64,000 bases of DNA. It comes from Balaenoptera acutorostrata. Lineage: Eukaryota > Chordata > Mammalia > Artiodactyla > Balaenopteridae. Below the pieces are notes generated by a model that ran no database searches, was not told where the DNA came from, and saw nothing but the letters and a program-made list of their open reading frames with translations. The translations under genes and the position numbers were made by a program. Location of the stretch: positions 83,353,254-83,417,253 of the forward strand of contig NC_080068.1 of assembly GCF_949987535.1 (NCBI RefSeq). Direction: 5' to 3'. Shown one piece after another: positions 1 through 11,395 of the stretch (position 1 is the stretch's first letter; each line of letters starts with the position of its first letter).

Positions 1-59
1 GTTAATTTCCCATTAAAATTAAAACAAATTCTTAAGGCCTTGAGGGCCACAAAGTCCTC

Positions 60-530
60 CATGATCTAGCACATGTGTAGCCTTTCAAACTCATTTTCTA
101 ATACTGTCCACTTTTTTCACTACTTTCTCTCCACACTGGCTTTCTTGCTGTTCATGGAATATACTAAGCATATACCACTATCAAAACTTTTGTACTTGTG
201 TTTCCCTCTGCCTGATATGTTTTTCCCTCAAATAGCCATATACATAGGTTAGTAGTATCTCATATCAAGTGGTATTCAAATATTACTCACACTATGAGGC
301 CTCTCCTGACATCCCTATATAAATTAGCATCTTTTATCATGATTAGTCTGTTCTTAAGCTCAACTTTTATTCAAAACACTACAGAGATTTATAGTTTACT
401 TTTATTTATAGTTAAATTATTGCCTATTTCTCACTCTAGATTATAAATTTTATGAAAGCAAGAAGATTGTCCACTTGATTCAGTACTGTATGTAATTCAC
501 GAAGTACCAATAATTCTAGGCTAGGGTCAC
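60..530 (+). mobile_element. Decayed L2 (LINE-2) 3' fragment
   Basis: The order of landmarks matches the L2 3' end on the + strand. A 'ccctctgcctgatatg' block near 205 is followed by 'ggcctctcctgacatcc' near 298 and by 'agattataaattttatgaaagc' like wording near 438. L2 is an ancient non-LTR element, long dead in placental mammals. The copy is heavily mutated and has no open frame. An alignment to the L2 consensus would settle its exact ends. Confidence 0.5.
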
Positions 531-1990
531 AATTACCACCTTAATCTATGAGAATTGTTCCATGACAAGTACACTGCACTACTCCCAATGGAACTCCCTT
601 GAGTGATGTAGTGTACAAACTACTTTCTGTATATGTTTACCTTAACTGCATCCCTGGAATCTATAAAGGTGACTGGCATAAAAGAAGCTCCAAGAATGTT
701 TTTGGATTATTATTTCATAACAGAAAAAGATTTTCATTGAAACATCTGGTCCCAGAGCTATTTGAGACTTTTCAAGTCATCTTGTTCAATCTCAGCCAGT
801 GTTAGCTAGGCTTGCAGTATTGTAGCTGTTAGAATATTTTCAGTTTTAAGGCCCAATGGCACTTTGCATTAGTTACGGTATACTAAACTTCTATAAAAAC
901 CAAACTAAAGATAAATAAAGCTCAAAGACAATAGACTTTTTTTTTTTCTTGCTCACATAAGAGTCTAAGGTAGATGTCCCTGATTGATGGATGACTCTCT
1001 TCCACATAGTTATTTGTGTCACTACCCTCACAATGTTATTGTCATTTTATTCAGATGTTGGAAGGGAAAGAGAGTATGGAGGAAAATACCAATCATGCAA
1101 TAATCTTTTTACCAGAAGTGGCACAAAAATTCTACTCACTTTTCATTAGCAAAACTATTCACGTGATCATAACAAAGTACAAACAGGACTGGGAAATGCA
1201 GTACCTAGCTCTGCAGGTGCATTCTAGCTATAACTGTATATTATAAAAGAGAGAATAGGGTTTTAGCAAAATGCAGCACATGAAATATCTGTACACACAC
1301 TTATTTCCACAGATAGAATACATTCATGCCACACCCACTGCAAGGTCAGAGACGGACAAGGGGAGATGGAACCTATAGTTCCAACCATTCGTACCATATA
1401 TGCTAAATTCCAGGATCTTCACTGGATATATTTCAGGTTTAGATATAACGCTTTGAAACTGGATATTTTGTACCTGCTTCTTTTAAACCGTGACCCAGAT
1501 TTTGTATGTTCACTTCTACCTACATGCATTGGCAAGAACTACTCACATGGCATGCTTAATTGCATAAGAGCCAGAAAAGGAAGTCCCTAAGTAGGAAGCC
1601 ATTTCCTAGCTATACATGCACACTACAGAAAAATGATGGACTTAAATGTATTTAAAAAGTATAGTTTGTCATGCTATGCCCAAGTATTAATGTTCTTCAC
1701 TGACTTCTGCTAGAATCTCCAGACAGAATTAGATCCTCTACCAGATTCTTCTAACATAATAAGTAGATTAGAATAAGAACTATTCTTAAAAGACCTAACC
1801 ATGCTACAGTTTTTCTTTTCCAAGTTCAGTCAGTTCATCCTGCTGCTTCTCTCTTCCTCATTTAAAAATGGTATTTTTACATGCCACTTGCTACATGGAT
1901 ATCATAAGCACACCCAAGTTTGAAATACAATTTCTCTAAAGTGCAAGTAATAGTAATCCTTAATTATTTATTTATCTTGATGTGAGATAA
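531..1990. other. No gene seen; possible unnamed old repeat inside
   Basis: The short open frames here look random. The stretch from about 900 to 1250 has wording I associate with a medium-reiteration mammalian repeat: 'ttgctcacataagagtc', then 'ggaagggaaagagag' near 1062, 'agtggcacaaaaattc' near 1118 and 'gggaaatgcagtacctag' near 1190. I cannot name the family. The rest of the interval is AT-rich sequence without recognisable structure. Confidence 0.35.
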
Positions 1991-2419
1991 GAGATAATAG
2001 AGATTTTTTAAATATCTTTATTGGAGTATAATCGCTTTACAATGTAGTGTTAGTTTCTGCTGTACAACAAAGTGGCTCAGCTATACATATACATATATTC
2101 CCCCTATCCCCTCCCTCTTGAGCTGCCCTCCCACCCTCCCTATCCCACCCCTCTAGGTGGTCACAAAGCACGGAGCTGACCTCCCTGTGCTATGCAGCAG
2201 CTTCCCACTAGCCATCTATTTTACATTTGGTAGTGTATATATGTCCATGCCACTCTCTCACTTCATCCCAGCTTCCCCTTCCCCCCTGTGTCCTCCAGCC
2301 CATTCTCTACGTCTGCGTCTTTATTCCTACCCTGCCACTAGGTTCATCAGTACCGTTTTTTTAGATTCCATATATGTGCGTTAGCATACGGTATTTGTTT
2401 CTGAGATAACAGAGATTTT
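1991..2419 (-). mobile_element. 5'-truncated L1 3' end, antisense, with target duplications
   Basis: The + strand shows the reverse complement of an artiodactyl-type L1 3' UTR: a T-run, then 'tctttattggagtata', 'tgctgtacaacaaagtgg' and the C-rich stretch that mirrors the G-rich L1 3' UTR. It corresponds to the 3' UTR of the intact L1 at 33-40 kb and ends just inside ORF2's last codons. It is flanked by a 17-bp direct repeat, gagataaTagagatttt at 1991-2007 and gagataaCagagatttt at 2403-2419. One mismatch separates them. This marks a clean target-primed insertion of moderate age. Confidence 0.88.
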
Positions 2420-2919
2420 ATTGCTACATATTTGTTCTTGTCGTTCTTGGTTTTCGTGGTTTTGTTGTCATTGTTTGGCAATACCTGAGTAGCCTAAACA
2501 TGTCATTCTCACTTTGGCTGGACTGACCAGTCAATCTCAGAATGCCATGTGTTATAATAACTTCTTCATATCACAAAACTACTTCTTTGTCTATGACTTT
2601 CTGCTAATATTTTACCATAAGGAAATTAATTATAATATAGGTGCTGGTTATCACAATCAGATATTTCCTGATTTTGTCCCATTTTCAAGAAAATTAACAT
2701 AACCTGTTGGCACCACATGAAGATATACTGCATCTGTGATGGCTTTAAAACATCTTCACTAGGTTAATTATGTGAGGCTAAGGATGTGTTAATTATCTTT
2801 ATGTTAGTAATTGTTTTACAATGTTCATGTATATCTAATCATCATGTTGTACACTTTAAATATATTTAATTTATTTGCCAATTAGTCCTCAATAAAGTTA
2901 AAACATTAAAAAAAAGAAC
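2420..2919. other. No gene or clear repeat
   Basis: AT-rich sequence. Around 2815-2905 the wording 'aatcatcatgttgtacac' followed by 'caataaagttaaaac' resembles the tail of an old L1 3' UTR on the + strand, but it is too short to be sure. Confidence 0.3.
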
Positions 2920-3957
2920 ATGCTCACTAATTCTTTGATATCCCTTTCCTAGAATAGCTGGAACCTAATTCTTTCCTTGACTGTGGGATGGACTCAGTAA
3001 CTTATTTGTAACAAATAGAATGAAGTGCAAATAGCGGTGGGTGGTTTTGGAGATAGAAACTAGCTTATAAAATACATCCACAGTCTCTTCCTTGTTTTCT
3101 CTTGAGGCTCACTTGCTCTGGGGAAAGTCAGGTACCATCTCATGAGCAGAAGCCCAAATGGTGAGGAATCAAGGCCTTCTGCCAACAAACCTGTAGGAGA
3201 GCCATTTTGGAATTACATCATTCAGCCACAGATTAGACTTCATATTAACAATGCTCCTGCTGACATGCTGACTGCAACCACATGTAAAATTCACTAATGT
3301 AAATTACTCCAGAATTCTTGATCCACTGAAACTGTAAGATAATGTTATACTTGTTGTTTTAAGCCACTAACTTTTGGGGGCAACGTCAAGAGTAGCTAAG
3401 GTATTCCATAGCATTTTTGCCTCTGTATCCATTTTACTTGGCCAAGTGGCCTGCAGGATCCTTAAACCTCATGTAAGCATATGCCCTAGATAGCAGCCCA
3501 GAGTCACAAGCAAATATAAGTCCCTGATATGACTTCTTCAACAGCCCTTGCAATCAACAGTATCCTCTGCTTCCCAATGCATTCACTTTATGTAACCCTT
3601 TGATAAGATCCCCCCACGCACCCAAGGGACTTACCAAAAGCCTGCTCTTTTGGTTTGAATTCACCAATTTGGTTTTAGTCTGGGAACTCCAAAACACTTT
3701 ATCTATAGACCCTAATAAAGCCATGTTCCCCAGTTCCTTTCTCTCTCTCTGTCTGCGCGTTGCTTTAGCCTCCCTTTGGGGTCCCACGAGGTGTGCCAGG
3801 TACTTCTTCTAGGAACCGTGAATAATAAACTTCTCTATTTCACTTTCCTTTGCAGTCTTCTGTGGAACCGTGGCTCACCATCCAACATCCTGTGCTCCAC
3901 TTAACAAGTGTTAATTTGACAGGTAATTTGCCATGCAGTGATAGATGACTAATATGC
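2920..3957 (+). mobile_element. MLT1-like (ERVL-MaLR) LTR, split by another LTR-like insert
   Basis: From about 2950 to 3377 the sequence follows the body of an MLT1-type LTR: 'gatggactcagtaac', 'aggccttctgccaac', 'ctgctgacatgctgactgc', 'ttcttgatccactgaaactg' and 'ttgttttaagccactaac'. The expected tail, 'aggtaatttgccatgcag' then 'atagatgactaatatg', appears only at about 3920-3957. The intervening 540 bases are foreign. MaLR LTRs are non-autonomous and ancient. The family call rests on memory of the consensus. Confidence 0.5.
3380..3919 (+). mobile_element. Probable solo retroviral LTR nested in the MLT1-like LTR
   Basis: This insert interrupts a recognisable older LTR. It contains two late poly(A)-type signals, 'cctaataaagcc' near 3712 and 'gtgaataataaacttctc' near 3819. 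Between them is a pyrimidine-rich 'ctttctctctctctgtctg' stretch, followed by a U5-like region, the usual order in gammaretrovirus-type LTRs. I could not place the TG...CA ends or a short target duplication with confidence. It could instead be an unrelated insertion. Confidence 0.42.
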
Positions 3958-4988
3958 ATTTCATTCCACATGTAGACCCCTAGCTAGCCTCTGAGATTGA
4001 ACCAGAAAAGGTATTAGCAAGTTTGATTATGCTCGGCCTGCTAACATATTTTACCTCAGGTATCATGCCAGTGGAGGAATGCCTTCATGGACTCCCCTGT
4101 GATCAACTGTAATTCCCAAGTTTCATTCTGCTTTATATGTAATAACCAGGTCAATCTATTATATAAAGCGTTACAGTGTATCAACCCCTCCAATGAACAT
4201 TTCTTAATTGTTAGCACTAATTCCAATTAATCCCCAAAGGGTTCTATACTGCCTCAAATTCATCTCAGCTCCTGTCTTTTGTAAATCCTAAGATTCTCAT
4301 TTATTCTGTTCTATTAATTTTAGATAAAATGGAAATGCAGCTTTTTCTGTTCACTCATCATATCCATATGAAAGGTATGTTTGTGCTTGTGTAAGCCATC
4401 ATTTCTCATAACAAAACTTATTTATTCCTTTAAATATTTCCTAAAGCAACTACCACATCAATAGTTTAATATTGGATGCTTGTTACAGTATCCTATCATC
4501 ACTGTATATTAATGTCTTGTATCTACATGGGGAAAAATTGGTCCTTACTCTAGGCAACTGAAGCTGTGCCTCAGCACATGGCTTCACATTCCCTTTGGTG
4601 ACGTAGTGAAGAAATCCAAGCTTGCGTGGAGTTTGAGCTTATAGCATCTCCTACAGGAGGCTTCTCTTCACACAGCAAGATAGCAAGTCTACTTCTTTAG
4701 TTACTATTTCTTTACATTTTTCCTCTTATCTATGAATTGTCAAAAGTCTAAATCAGCTCCAGTTAACCAGCATTACTTGTATAGGATAAATATTACAGTG
4801 GAAAGATCTGTCCCATACTTTGAACTATGATAATAGATCCAAATCATGGTGGATTATATATCAACAGACTGTTTCCAACTCAACTTGTTTAAAAAAAAAA
4901 TCTAAACTTAAAAATAAGACAAAGATATAACTACATGTCTTCTCAATGCCACTCTGGAGAATTATCAACCCCAAGCATTTTATTTCTT
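3958..4988. other. No gene or recognisable element
   Basis: I see no coding frame of meaning, no RNA gene and no repeat I can name. The sequence is AT-rich and looks like old unique or saturated repeat sequence. Confidence 0.5.
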
Positions 4989-5476
4989 TTTCACTTTTTT
5001 ATTAAAGTATAGTTGATTTACAATGTTGTGTCAGTTTCAGGTGTACAGCAAAGTGATTCAGTTATACATACATATATATCTACTTTTTCAGATTTTTTTC
5101 CCTTATGGGTTATTACAAAATATTGAGTATAGTTTCCTGTGCTATACAGAAGGTCTTTGCTGGTTATCTATTTTATATATAGTAGTGTGTATATGTTAAT
5201 GCCAAACTCCTAATTTATCCCTCCTCCCCTTTCACCTTTGGTAACCATAAGTTTATTTTCTATGTCTGTGGGTCTATTTCTATTCCGTAAATAAGTTAAT
5301 TTGTATCAATTTTTTTAGATTCCATATATAAGCAATATCATATGATATTTGTCTTTGTCTGGCTTACTTCACTTAGTATGATAATCTCTATGTCCATCCA
5401 CGTTGCTGCAAATGGCATTATTTCATTCTTTTTTATGGCTAAGTCACATTCCACTGTGTATATATACCACACCTTC
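4989..5476 (-). mobile_element. L1 3' end, antisense (older of two)
   Basis: Reverse complement of an L1 3' UTR and the extreme ORF2 C-terminus: 'ttattaaagtatagttg', 'ggtgtacagcaaagtg', 'cctgtgctatacagaag' and 'gcttacttcacttagtatg'. The match breaks at about 5476, where a second antisense L1 3' end starts, so this copy is either cut or abutted by the next one. Confidence 0.85.
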
Positions 5477-5479
5477 ATT

Positions 5480-6372
5480 TTTATTAATTTTTATTGAAGT
5501 ATAGTTGATTTACAATATTGTGCTAGTTTCTGCTGTACAGCAAAGTGAATCAGTTATACGTATACATATATCCACTCTTTTTTAGGTTCTATTCTCATAT
5601 AGGTCATTACAGAATATTGAGTAGAGTTCCCTGTGCTATACAGTAGGTTCTTATTAGTTATCTATTTTATATATAGTAGTGTATATATGTCAATCCCAAT
5701 CTCCCAATTTATCCCTCCCCTCTTTCCCCCTTGGTAACCATAAGCTTGTTTTCTACCTCTGTGACTCTATTTCTGTTTTGTAAATAGGTTAATTTGTATC
5801 ATTTTTTTTTTTTTAGATTCTACATATAAGCAATACCACATCTTCTTTATACATTTATCTGTTGATGGACACTTAGGTTGTTTCCATGTCTTGGCTATTG
5901 TAAATAGTGCTGCAGTGAACACTGGGGTGTATATATCTTTTTGAATTGCTGTTTTCTCCAGATATATGCCCAGTAGTGGGATTGCTGGGTCATATGGTAG
6001 CTCTATTTTTAGTTTTTTAAGGAATCTCCCTACTCTTCTCCATAGTGACTGTACCAATTTACATTCCCACCAACAGTGTAGGATGGTTCCTTTTTCTTGA
6101 CATCCTCTCCAACTTTTATTATTTGTAGATTTATTGATGATGGCCATTCTGACCAGTATGAGGTGATAACCTACTGTAGTTTTGATCTGCATTTCTCCAA
6201 TGATTAACAATGCTGAACATCTTTTCATGTGCCTTTTGGCCATCTGTATGTCTTCTTTGGAGAAATGTCTATTTAGATCTTCTACCCATTTTTTGATTGG
6301 GTTCTTTTTTGTTTGTTTGTTTTGTTTTTGATATTGAGTTTTATGAGCTGTTTGTATACTTTGGAAATTCAT
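5480..6372 (-). mobile_element. L1 3' end with ORF2 C-terminal part, antisense
   Basis: It starts with the L1 3' terminus in reverse ('ttttattgaagtatag' near 5490) and reads through the 3' UTR into ORF2. The ORF2 part includes the zinc-knuckle region around 6060-6130. It lies directly next to an older antisense L1 on its left and a sense L1 3' UTR on its right. The unit is 5'-truncated, as most L1 copies are. No target duplication was found. Confidence 0.86.
5767..6372 (-). pseudogene. L1 ORF2 C-terminal fragment (201 codons open)
   Basis: The frame translates to the last part of L1 ORF2p. Recognisable pieces are '[20 protein letters not shown]', '[19 protein letters not shown]', '[17 protein letters not shown]' and '[19 protein letters not shown]'. 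The Cys/His knuckle is damaged: the intact L1 reads C-W-R-G-C-G, here it is 'WRGCQEK'. Endonuclease and reverse transcriptase are absent, so the piece cannot act. Its length of open frame only reflects recent age. Confidence 0.8.
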
Positions 6373-6645
6373 CCAAAGGGGAAAGGGGGGAGGGATAACT
6401 TAAGAGTTTGGGATTAAAATATAGACATTACTATATATAAAGTAGATAACCAACAAGGACCTACTGTATAGCACAGGGAACTGTACTCAATATCTTGTAA
6501 TAACCTATAATGGAAAAGAATCTAAAAAAGAATAGATGGATAGATAGATAGATAGATAGATAGTTTAACTGAATCACTTTGTTGTACACATGAAACTAAC
6601 ACAGCATTGTAAATCAACTACATTCCAATAAATAATTTGAAAAAG
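6373..6645 (+). mobile_element. L1 3' UTR fragment, sense, head-to-head with the antisense copy
   Basis: Sense L1 3' UTR: 'gagtttgggattaaaat', 'accaacaaggacctactg', 'tatagcacagggaactg' and 'gaaactaacacagcattg', ending 'ccaataaataatttgaaa'. Because 5480-5800 is the same region in reverse, the two form a long imperfect inverted repeat. This is not a twin-primed single insertion, since both halves contain the 3' terminus. Confidence 0.8.
6535..6563. repeat. (GATA)n microsatellite inside an L1 3' UTR
   Basis: About seven tandem copies of gata/taga sit where L1 3' UTRs usually carry a TA-rich run. It is likely an expansion of the element's own simple sequence. Confidence 0.9.
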
Positions 6646-9450
6646 AAAATCTGACCAGACTAATTACTAGTAATGCAACTGAAAGAGTACTCTATAAACT
6701 CCCATCAAAAAAAAGTTCAGGGCTAGACAACTTCCCAGATGAATTCTACTAAACATTTACAGATGATTTAATGCCTATCCTTCTCAAATTATTCCAATAA
6801 CTGAAGAGAAAGGAACACTTCCAAGTTTATTCTATTAATTCAGCATTACTCTGATATCAAAACAAGACAAAGATGCTACACAAAAGAAAATTACGACCAA
6901 TATCCCTGATGAATATAGATGCAAAAATCCTCCAGAAAATATTAGCAAACCAAATTCAACAATTCATTAAAAGGATCATACACCATGAGAATTAGGGTTA
7001 ATTCCAGAGATACAAGGATGGTTTAATATCTGCAAGTCAATCAATGCGATATACCACTTTAATAAATGAAAGATAAAAACCACACAATCAATTCAATAGA
7101 CACAGAAAAAGCATTTGACAAAATTCAACATCCATTTATAATAAAAACTCTCAACAAAGGGAGTAGAGAGGGGACATACTTTAACATAATAAAGGTCATA
7201 TATGACAGGCCTACAGCTAACCTCGTACTCAACAGTGAAAAGCTCAGAGCCTTTCCTCTTGGATAAGAAAGAAGACAAGGATGCTTGCTCTTACCACTTT
7301 TATTCAACGTAATATTGGAAATCCTAGCAATAGCAATCATACAAGAAAAAGAAAAAGAAACTAAATTAGAAAGAAAGAAGTAAAACTGCCATTATTTGCA
7401 AATAACTTATTATATATAGAAATCACTAAAGACTCTACAAGAGATCTTTTAGAATTAATAAATGACTATAGTAAAGTTGCAGGATACAGAATAAATATAC
7501 ATAAATCAGTTGCATTTCTATACACTATTAACAAATTATCAGAAACAAAAATTAAGAAATCAATTCCATTTACAATTGCATCAAAAAGAATAAAATACCT
7601 AAGAACAAATTTAGCCAAAGAGGTGAAAGACCTGTACTTTGAAAACTATTAAGACACTGATGAAAAAATTGAAGATGGAACAAATAAATGGCAAGATATA
7701 TTGTGCTCATGGACAGGAAGAATTACTATTGTTAAAAATCAACACTACTCAAGCATTCTACAGTTTCAGCATAATCCCTCTCAAAATACCAATGGAATTT
7801 TTTCACAGAACAAGAACAAACAATCCTTAATTTTTATGAAACCACAAAAGCCCCAAAATAGCCAAAACATTCTTGAGAAAGAAGAACAAAGCTGTAGGTA
7901 TCAAACTCTCTGACTTCAAACTATATTTCAAAGCTATAGTAATCAAAACAGTGTAACACTGCCACATAGATCAATGGAACAGAATCAAGAGTCCAGAAAT
8001 AAAACCACACTTACATGGTCAAATAATCTATGACAAAGGAGGTACAAATACACAATGGGGAAAAGAAAGCATCTTCAATAGATTTGAAGTTATTTGGAAA
8101 GCTGGACAGCTACATATAAAAGAATAAAACTAGACCAATTTTTACATCATATTAACAAAAATAATTCAAAAAGGATTAAAGACCTACATCTAAGTACAGA
8201 AGCCATAAAACTCTTAGATGTAAATATAGGAAACATGTTCTTTGACATGGGTCTCAGCATTATTTTTTGGATCTATCTCCTCAGGCAAGGACAAAAAAAT
8301 CTAAAAATGGACCTCATCAAACTAAACAGCTTTTGCACATCAATGGAAACCATCAACAAAGGGTAAAGGCAACTTACTTAATGGGAGAATATATGTGTAA
8401 ACGATAAATCTGGTAAAGGGTTAATATCTAAAATATACAATGAAAACATACAACTCAATATCCAAAGAAAGAAAGAATACAACTAAAAATGAGATGTCCT
8501 GAGTAGGCATTTTTTTAGTGAAAACCTACAGATGGCCAACAGGCACATGAAAAGATTTTCAACATCGCTAATCATAAGGGAAATGTAAATCAAAACCAAA
8601 ATGAGATGTCAACTCATACCTGTCAGAATGGCTATTATCAAAAAGACAACAAATAACAAATGTTGGCAAAGATGTGGAGAAAAGGGAACTCTTGTGCACA
8701 GTTTTTGGGAAGGTAAATTGGTAGAGACACTGTGGAAAACAGTATGGTGGTTACTCACAAAATTAAAAATAAAACCATATTATCCAGAAATTCTATTTAT
8801 GGGTATTTATCTGAAGAAAATAAAAGCACTGATTTTAAAAGATATATGCACCTCTATGTTCACTGCATTATTATTTAAAATATCCAAGATATGGAAACAA
8901 CCTGTGTCCATCTGTGGATGAATGGATAAAGAAGATGTGGTATATATGTACAATGAAATAAAGAAGAATGAAGTCTTGCCATTTACAACAACATGGATGG
9001 ACCTTGAGGGTGTCATGCTAAATGAAATAAGTCTGACAGAGAAAGATACATTCCATTTGTTTTGTTTTTTAGAGTCAAAAAACAAAACAGATGGAAAAAC
9101 AAAAAGCAGAAACAGACTCACAGACTCAGAAAACAAACTGGTGATGGCCAGGGTGGAGGGGAGTAGAGTGATGTGAGAAATAGGTGAAGGGGATTAACAC
9201 GTAAAAATTTCCAGTTATAAAATATGTAAGTCATGAAGATGTAATCTATACCACAGGGAATAACAGTCAATAATATTGTTATAAATTTGTATGTTGACAG
9301 ATAGTAACTAGATTTATCGTGATTATTTCATAATGTATAAGATAATGAAACAATATGTTGTATACTAGAAACTTTCATAATATAGTAAGTCAATTATACT
9401 TCAATAAATGAAATAAAAATAAAAATAAAAAATGAAATAAAATAAAAAGT
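6646..9450 (+). mobile_element. Old L1 (L1MA-like), sense, 5'-truncated
   Basis: From about 6650 the + strand follows ORF2 from just before the reverse transcriptase core to its end near 9050. A 3' UTR of the older L1MA style follows ('atagtaactagatttatcg', 'tgtatactagaaactttc'), ending in 'acttcaataaatgaaataaaa' and A-rich tails at 9400-9450. Many indels and stops show age. The 3' UTR is unlike that of the young L1 at 33-40 kb, so this is a different, older subfamily. Confidence 0.85.
6650..9050 (+). pseudogene. L1 ORF2 pseudogene: RT domain to C-terminus, many frameshifts
   Basis: Segments in different frames match L1 ORF2p. '[20 protein letters not shown]' (7087-7146) lies in the palm domain. 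The active-site stretch near 7390-7425 reads F-A-N-N instead of F-A-D-D, so both catalytic aspartates are gone. '[20 protein letters not shown]' with 'CWQRCGEKGTLVHSFWEGK' (8601-8730) is the C-terminal knuckle region, with the third and fourth ligands changed (H to H-S, C to G). Frames break at about 7260, 7650, 7910, 8365 and 8920. The gene is dead. Confidence 0.82.
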
Positions 9451-11095
9451 TCTATGCTTTACTTCAGACTCCCTTATTTGGTGTTAATGTTATAAAATCA
9501 TTTGTTGTATTTGTTAATTCCATTAGCATTCAAGTAGTCAAAGTATTTGATGTTATATTATTCTCTGGTTACCAGTGAAGATGATCTCATAAATTTATCA
9601 ATGGGAGACATCAATGAAGAGAGTCAGGAAATGTTTTTCTTTTTCTTTTCTTTTCTTTTTTTTTTTTAAACAACTGAAGTATAAAGTTCTGTGGGATTTG
9701 GAAACTAGAGTATTATAATTAGGAAAAATGTTGATGAGAACACTTGCAATCAGTAAACATGGCCATTTTAAGAAGTTAATGATTCCAAGTTGAAGACTAG
9801 TGGGATAAAGGATATTCTGAGCCAGCCATAGGAAGCTTTCTCCTCTCTCTTGTACTTATGCTTTCATTTCTCAAATAAAGGATCAAAATTTCAAAGTCAA
9901 ATGGGGAAGTTCTGAAATTTATATATGTAATCATGTATTTATGCACAGTAGTTCTTCAAAACCTATAATCATAAATTCTATAAAATTTGCAGAACACTAG
10001 GAAATCATTCAGCAAGAATACTTTATTGATGGTTCTGTTATTCAGAGAATAATATACAAAGGGTACTTATAAAAATTAGATTTTATTCTAGGTAAATTGA
10101 ATGTATGCAATCCTAGGAAAACACTGTTGGTGGTAAAAATAGTTAATAACCTGTTACCCTCATGGAAAAGACACTTATCAAAAAAAATTATATTATTAAT
10201 AATAATGATAAAGTTTTAGTATCACATGGAATATTTTTCTTACAAAATTCCTAAGGTAAATTATGCATTGTTCTTAGTATGTATAACAACACTGCTGCTC
10301 TTCAACTGATTAGCCTACAACTGTCAGATACAATTTTATATTAATATTTCCACAGGCTGCTTTGTCATGAATAAAAGCATTGTGTAAATTTTGGCAAGAA
10401 ATGTCATGTAAACAACAAAACACTGGGATAGTCTCAGGAATTCCAGTTGGCTCTTTCTCAAGAGAATTCCTGAGGCATTATCAACCTAGTAAACTCGCCA
10501 TAGTCTATAAACTCCTTATTCTTAAAGGTTTCAAATGCTGATTTCCTGGCATACACAAAATAAAATCATTTCCAGAAAAAGATTTACATTCACCTTACAT
10601 ATTGAACAGAACTTTCTTATTTTGGAATGTTTACTCTAAGTAGACTTATTATTTTAGAGGGAGCACTTACTAATTCTCTATTCCTTTCTTCAACTTAAAC
10701 TTTAGTTTTTAAAGAAGGGCCTGACCTTTTCATGATCACTTATCTGGAGTGATCTGGAGTGGAATGGAGAGACGACCTTCTTCTTAGGCTCAATAGATAG
10801 AAGTCTCCTTATATTCATATCAATGTCTTGGCTGATCTACATATAAGAAGATGAGGGAGTTGAGCTCTTTGGTATACATCAAGATGACTTGGTTTCCATT
10901 TCAGCCTTCATTTGTGTTACCTCAAATGTACCTTTTTGTATACTATATACCTTTACCAACTCCCTCAGCCTGATACACTGCTTGGCATATATATGCTAGA
11001 TAATTATTTATCAAAAAGAAATAATAATAGCAAACTTCTCTTCCTCTCCTGGACTTCATATATTCTATTCTCTCTAGGACAAAATATCTTTTTTA
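9451..11095. other. No gene seen
   Basis: AT-rich sequence with a pyrimidine run at 9640-9670. A possible faint L2 or MIR trace lies at 10900-11000 ('ccctcagcctgatacac'). Nothing else could be supported. Confidence 0.45.
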
Positions 11096-11099
11096 AGGA

Positions 11100-11395
11100 T
11101 CATTCATGAATGTTTTTCAGGTTGCAACTTAAACATCCTTTTATCAAGGGGTCTTCCTTGGTCTATATGTCTGTATATAGTTTTAATTCCCCATACCAAG
11201 TGCTAATTTTGAAGAATACACACACACACATAATAACACATTCTGTACAAGTTGGTGTAAAAAAACTATCAAATTGTCTTTTCTGGTTAGAGTATAAGCC
11301 TCATGAGGGCATTTTTCTATCATTCTGTAGCTCCAGAGCCATGGATATAGGAAGAGTTCAATAAATATTTGTGGAATGATTGAATAGGGTTTAAG
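11100..11395 (+). mobile_element. L2/MIR-type 3' end
   Basis: The terminal block 'agtataagcctcatgaggg' near 11290 and 'gttcaataaatatttgtgg' near 11357, ending in 'aatgattgaat', is the shared 3' tail of L2 and MIR elements on the + strand. Upstream sequence with 'aaggggtcttccttggtc' at 11145 fits L2 better than MIR. A (CA)n run at 11218-11230 interrupts it. Confidence 0.6.

Noticed and set aside
5480..6645. Single twin-primed L1 insertion with 5' inversion
   Set aside because: Both orientations contain the 3' terminus, so they are separate insertions.
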